A DNA stretch of 64,000 bases from positions 186,001 through 250,000 of the forward strand of contig JAHBXT010000002.1 of NCBI GenBank assembly GCA_019636385.1, written 5' to 3'. Below the pieces are notes generated by a model that was not told where the DNA came from, did no database searches, and saw only the letters and a program-made list of their open reading frames with translations. The DNA comes from Pirellulaceae bacterium (GTDB taxonomy: Bacteria > Planctomycetota > Planctomycetia > Pirellulales > Pirellulaceae). Position numbers and translations under genes: made by a program. Positions 60,422 to 64,000 of the stretch are shown here, piece by piece (the first letter of the stretch is position 1; each line of letters starts with the position of its first letter).

Positions 60422-61381
60422 CTAGGACTTGACCGTTAGACGATCTTGCGAGATGCGGCGATAGTAGTCGATCGTCTGCCGCAATCCTTGGTCTAGCGAT
60501 GTTTGCGGTTCATACCCCAAAAGAACGCGGGCTTGGGTGATATCGGCTAAGCTTTCTCGAACATCGCCCACGCGGGCTGGCTGAAAGTTTGGTTGAACCG
60601 ACTGGCCGAGCAGTTCGGAAAGTGCGTTCAATAATTGCAGCAAACTCGTTTGTCGACCTTCGGCCATGTTAAACACTTTGCCGGCTGCTTGCGGTGCTTC
60701 AGCGGCTAACAGATTGCCGTGTACGACGTTCTTGACGAACACAAAATCGCGAGACTGGCTTCCATCGCCGAAAATCATCGGCGGCTTGCCGCTCAGAATG
60801 GCGGTCACAAATAACGGAATGACGGCCGAGTAAGGACTGTTGGGGTCTTGTCTGGGGCCAAAGACGTTGAAGTATCGTAGCCCGACGGTCTCCAAGCCGA
60901 AACTGTGAAAGTAGGCTTGGCAGTACAACTCGCCCGCCAGCTTGGCGGCAGCGTACGGGCTAAGAACTTGGGGTAAGTCCGTTTCACGCTTGGCCGAATA
61001 GGGCCGGTCGCCATAGGCACTACTGCTAGCCGCATACACGACGCGGCGCACCCCGGCTTGGGCGGCTTGGTGCAGTACGTTCAGCGTGCCAGTAACGCAG
61101 GCTCTGTGCGTATCCAGCGGTCGCTCGATGCTCAGCGGAACAGAAGCCAATGCGGCCTGATGAAATACCAGCTCGACATCGCGCACGGCGCGAGCCGTGA
61201 TAGACTCATCGGCAACATCGCCTTGGATGAATTCAATGTCGTCCCACACGTCGGCCAAGTTGTGTTGAAAACCAGCGCATAGATTGTCGAGCACGCGAAC
61301 AGTGTCGCCGCGTTTAACACACGCCTCAGCAATGTGTGAACCGATGAAGCCTGCGCCGCCAGTGACTAGAACTCGTGCCAT
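60422..61381 (-). CDS. NAD-dependent sugar-nucleotide epimerase (UDP-glucose/GlcNAc 4-epimerase-like)
   Basis: A 319-residue extended SDR. VLVTGGAGFIGSHIAEACV is the NAD-binding motif, LVFHQAALASVPLSIERPLD (the AALASVP phrase is typical of GlcNAc/GalNAc 4-epimerases such as WbpP/Gne), YAASSSAYGD the catalytic Ser region, YAAAKLAGELYC the YxxxK catalytic pair, and GLRYFNVFGPRQDPNSPYSA, IFGDGSQSRDFVFVKNVV follow. This supports a UDP-sugar 4-epimerase for surface polysaccharide; exact sugar unknown. It is convergent with the MBL gene and is followed upstream by a long gene-free stretch. Its 5' end is close to nothing else, so it is probably transcribed alone. Confidence 0.88.
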   Translation of the reverse strand: MARVLVTGGAGFIGSHIAEACVKRGDTVRVLDNLCAGFQHNLADVWDDIEFIQGDVADESITARAVRDVELVFHQAALASVPLSIERPLDTHRACVTGTLNVLHQAAQAGVRRVVYAASSSAYGDRPYSAKRETDLPQVLSPYAAAKLAGELYCQAYFHSFGLETVGLRYFNVFGPRQDPNSPYSAVIPLFVTAILSGKPPMIFGDGSQSRDFVFVKNVVHGNLLAAEAPQAAGKVFNMAEGRQTSLLQLLNALSELLGQSVQPNFQPARVGDVRESLADITQARVLLGYEPQTSLDQGLRQTIDYYRRISQDRLTVKS

Positions 61382-62507
61382 CAGGGAGTTGCCTTAAGCC
61401 TTAGAATCCGGTGAGCTAATAGGCGAAATCAGCCTAGCCACCACCTCGCATAACTCTAGCACTCGCCTAGCACCAAACCACTCGGCAGCCGATGACAAGG
61501 CGAGGTATATCGTTCAAATTGTTAGGATTGTGCTGGATGTAGCGGGCCAACTGTAGAACCCGCAGCCCTGTGTCAAAACGCCTCGGACGGAGGACGGGTT
61601 GACTTGGTAATGTCGTCCGGAAGTCGTGATTTGAATTTCGATTCAGCCGGCTCAGACTACACGCCAGCCACCAAACAGGAAACCCCAGAAAACATGCCTA
61701 ATGACCGTGCGTCGCAACCTCATCCCTGAGTACTAAAAACTCGCCTACCTTAACGTTACATTGATACTCTTTCATGAACGCTTGGCTCGCGACCAATTTA
61801 GTCGTTTGACAATCCACTCCGGATCAGGTCGACAGTCCAGAATCGCACATACGTCGCTTCCAACTTCTCCGCAAGCGTCATGCTGCCTTAAGGCAAATCA
61901 ATTGACATGTCTGCGCCTCAAAATTGCCATCAAAAATGATTTTACATTGTGGCCTTGAACGTATCGTAATCTAACCGACAACGGGGTGAGGGCAACGTCG
62001 AGAGTGATAGTGCGATTCCTACCCGTAGATTTTCCATCCCGTCACCGCCGACGGAGCAGAGCGTTATGCAGGGCCGAGTGCGCAGGCGAAGCTGGCCAGA
62101 TGGCCGTATTGTACCAAGAGGAAGGCCGGATGTGTGCCAGTCTGTATGTGGGTTGCACAGAGGGCTGTCCGCCGCCCAAAGTCGGTCGTCACCGAGTGCG
62201 CTGGGGCTCCAACAGTCATCCATTGTTCTGTGCGCAGCGATGAGAAAAGCGTTTGACCAAAGCCATCAGCCTAGGCAGCACGATTTGGCATTTTGGTCGT
62301 CAATCTGTCGCGAATTTGTGTGAAAGCCCAAACAAGTGCTACTGCTCACCCGATGAAAATCCAGCCGACGAACAAATTCAAGAGTGCAATCGCGGCAGCG
62401 TTCTGATGTCATCCGGAACCAACTTCTATGTGCAACCCGCTCGCGCCGGTCCACGATCGGCGCGAGCGGTTGCAAAATAGAAAAAGTCACCAAACCGCAA
62501 ATTCAGC
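61382..62507. other. 1.1-kb gene-poor region between the epimerase and ahcY
   Basis: The longest gap in the window. Several short open frames occur, including overlapping ones on both strands over 61942-62323, but none resembles a protein. The part 61980-62240 is G+C-rich and contains many small inverted repeats (for example GGCC-agat-GGCC near 62090), so a structured RNA or a decayed gene is conceivable; I do not recognise RNase P RNA, tmRNA, SRP RNA or 6S RNA in it. The last part holds a long hairpin (62431-62474). No copy of the dispersed repeat was found. Confidence 0.45.
62431..62474. terminator. Long hairpin downstream of ahcY
   Basis: TGCAAC then CCGCTCGCGCCG (62431-62448) pairs with CGGCGCGAGCGGTTGCA (62458-62474) to form a stem of about 17 bp with one bulged C and a 9-base loop. 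It lies 34 bases after the ahcY stop (minus strand) and is the strongest hairpin I noticed in the window. No T-run follows on either strand, so it could protect the 3' end of the mRNA or assist termination with other signals. Confidence 0.5.
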
Positions 62508-64000
62508 TTAGTAGCGGTAGTGGTCGGACTTGTACGGACCTTCCACGGGAACACCGATGTAGTCGGCTTGATCGGGAGTAAGCTTTGTCAGTTTGACACC
62601 GAGCTTCTCCAGGTGCAGACGAGCCACTTCTTCGTCCAGCTTCTTGGGCAGCATGTAGACCTTGTTGGCGTAGTCGCCCGAATCGCGTTTGGTCCACAAT
62701 TCTAGTTGTGCCAAAACTTGATTGGTGAAGCTGCTGCTCATTACAAAGCTGGGGTGGCCTGTCGCGCAACCCAGATTGAGCAGTCGGCCCTCAGCCAGGA
62801 TCAATACGCTACGGCCAGTCTTCTTGAAGCGATACTGGTCATATTGCGGCTTGATGTTGATCCGTTCGACCTCGCCGGCCTTTTCCAGCTTAGTCAAGCC
62901 GGCCATGTCGATTTCATTGTCGAAGTGACCGATGTTGCCGATAATCGCCTTGTCCTTCATCTGCCGCATGTGATCGACGGTGATGATGTCTTTGTTGCCG
63001 GTAGTGGTGATAAAGAAGTCGGCATATTCGATGGCATCTTCGAGAGTCTTGACTTCGTAACCTTCCATCACAGCTTGCAAGGCGCAGATCGGATCGATTT
63101 CGGTAACGATGACGCGACAGCCTTGACCGCGCAGCGACTGGCAACAGCCTTTACCGACCTCGCCATAGCCACACACTACGGCGACCTTGCCACCCATCAT
63201 CACGTCACTGGCGCGATTCAGGCCATCGACCAGCGAATGACGACAGCCGTAGCTGTTATCGAACTTGCTCTTGGTCACTGAATCGTTGACGTTGATGGCC
63301 GGGAAGAGCAGCGATCCGTTCTTAGCCATGTCGTACAGTCGAGCCACCCCCGTGGTGGTCTCTTCACTGACACCACGAATCGTCTTGGCCATTTCAGTCC
63401 ACTTGCCAGGATTATTTTGCAGTTCCGACTTGAGCAGCGCCAGTACCACGCCCCATTCTTCGGAATCTTTGTCGGGATCAAAGTCGGGTACAACGCCCGC
63501 AGCTTCATACTCGACCCCCTTGTGAATCAACATCGTGGCGTCACCACCGTCGTCGACGATTAAGTCGGGCCCCGAGCCATCGGGCCAAACCAAAGCTTCA
63601 TTAGTGCACCACCAGTATTCTTCCAAGGTTTCGCCTTTCCAGGCGTACACGGCTGATCCCTTGGGCTTGTCCAGCGAACCACCACGACCAACTACCACGG
63701 CGGCCGCAGCGCTGTCCTGGGTCGAAAAGATGTTGCAACTGACCCAGCGCACATCGGCACCCAGGTCGACCAAAGTCTCAATCAGCACTGCAGTTTGCAC
63801 GGTCATGTGCAAGCTGCCCATGATTTTCACGCCCTTGAGAGGCTTCTTGGCAGAGTAGCGTGTACGCAGCGCCATCAGGCCTGGCATTTCGTCTTCGGCT
63901 AAATTGATTTCCTTACGACCCAGGTCGGCCAAGGCCAGCGCTTCGTCACGCTTGCCTTCGGTCAACAAGTCGAATGCACGCACCTTGTAATCTAACCCTT
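62508..64000 (-). CDS. ahcY: S-adenosylhomocysteine hydrolase, 5' end beyond the window
   Basis: Splits S-adenosylhomocysteine into adenosine and homocysteine, which keeps the cell's many methyltransferases free of product inhibition. About 497 codons are visible; the frame is open through the right edge (a GTG at 63983-63981 is followed upstream by in-frame YDLG-type codons), so the start is probably outside. Marks are [80 protein letters not shown], the NAD loop [20 protein letters not shown], and the C-terminal [20 protein letters not shown] with KSDHYRY. Close to proteobacterial and planctomycete AhcY. No metK or metE nearby. Confidence 0.96.
   Translation of the reverse strand, partial: GLDYKVRAFDLLTEGKRDEALALADLGRKEINLAEDEMPGLMALRTRYSAKKPLKGVKIMGSLHMTVQTAVLIETLVDLGADVRWVSCNIFSTQDSAAAAVVVGRGGSLDKPKGSAVYAWKGETLEEYWWCTNEALVWPDGSGPDLIVDDGGDATMLIHKGVEYEAAGVVPDFDPDKDSEEWGVVLALLKSELQNNPGKWTEMAKTIRGVSEETTTGVARLYDMAKNGSLLFPAINVNDSVTKSKFDNSYGCRHSLVDGLNRASDVMMGGKVAVVCGYGEVGKGCCQSLRGQGCRVIVTEIDPICALQAVMEGYEVKTLEDAIEYADFFITTTGNKDIITVDHMRQMKDKAIIGNIGHFDNEIDMAGLTKLEKAGEVERINIKPQYDQYRFKKTGRSVLILAEGRLLNLGCATGHPSFVMSSSFTNQVLAQLELWTKRDSGDYANKVYMLPKKLDEEVARLHLEKLGVKLTKLTPDQADYIGVPVEGPYKSDHYRY

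Noticed and set aside
61942-62323. Overlapping open frames on both strands in the 1.1-kb gap
   Set aside because: Three frames of similar length overlap in opposite directions, as expected for a G+C-rich stretch with few stops; none resembles a protein.
1-64000. Search for defence islands, prophage, secondary-metabolite clusters or integrated elements
   Set aside because: Neighbouring genes are housekeeping or typical planctomycete families, with even composition; no integrase, transposase, restriction, toxin-antitoxin or NRPS/PKS modules were seen.

Overview
The window looks like ordinary chromosome from a planctomycete, most likely Pirellulaceae (Rhodopirellula/Blastopirellula-like). The evidence is gene content: a pilin-like DUF1559 protein, a DUF1080 protein, a DUF1570 protein, a PEP-CTERM protein, a long glucose/sorbosone-dehydrogenase protein with a heme c motif, PQQ-type beta-propellers, Gram-negative lipid A synthesis (lpxB), and short mixed-strand operons of moderate G+C. 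I found no rRNA, tRNA, CRISPR array, insertion sequence, integrase or prophage.

Layout. 1-5.8 kb (+): the end of cdsA, then phoH, a PgpH-like 7TM-HD phosphodiesterase, ybeY and a CorC/HlyC-like CBS protein, an arrangement related to ybeZ-ybeY-ybeX. 5.9-11.4 kb: an RraA-like aldolase, nagB, a Gfo/Idh/MocA oxidoreductase, purM and lpxB. 11.8-19.7 kb: a site-2-protease-like membrane protein with lost catalytic residues, a TIGR01777 epimerase, a secreted parvulin PPIase, a lone E2-type acyltransferase domain, two small enzymes and a DUF2062 protein. 20.0-23.2 kb (+): the three-gene proton-translocating transhydrogenase pntAA-pntAB-pntB. 23.3-27.0 kb (-): rsmG-cysD-cysNC, which joins rRNA methylation and sulfate activation in one transcription unit. 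27.3-29.6 kb (+): TadE-TadG/vWA-TadE. 29.5-34.7 kb: a decayed reading frame, a DUF1080 protein, a DsbD/ScsB-like reductase and a PEP-CTERM protein. 34.8-40.7 kb: a PmtA-like methyltransferase, a MoxR-type ATPase, hrpB and a PQQ propeller. 40.9-44.4 kb (-): a FabH/OleA-like ketosynthase, an internally duplicated transporter and a prepilin-peptidase homologue. 45-54 kb: a PuuD-like protein, DUF1570, an unrecognised secreted protein, TatD, DUF1559, a PIG-L deacetylase, a zinc-ribbon protein, fmt and a small zinc-finger-like protein. 54-64 kb: the GSDH-cytochrome protein, rpoD, an MBL hydrolase, a sugar-nucleotide epimerase, a 1.1-kb gene-poor gap and ahcY, which runs off the right edge.

Three signals stand out. 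(1) A dispersed family of short intergenic palindromes: a stem, a TGGC loop, the matching stem, then (G)TAGCTAC. Stem sequences differ between copies but keep pairing, and several loci carry copies in both orientations. Read on the other strand this is GTAG plus a hairpin, the architecture of REP/BIME elements. Two copies supply the stop codon of a gene and one is also an intrinsic terminator. (2) Three proteins keep a recognisable fold but have lost the catalytic residues: the M50-like protein, the PuuD-like amidotransferase and the A24 prepilin-peptidase homologue, which keeps its two CxxC pairs. (3) The A24 gene also carries C10 and C9 homopolymers, the longest homopolymer runs I noticed, so it is a candidate slippage locus.

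All functional calls come from reading motifs. No alignment, HMM or folding program was run.
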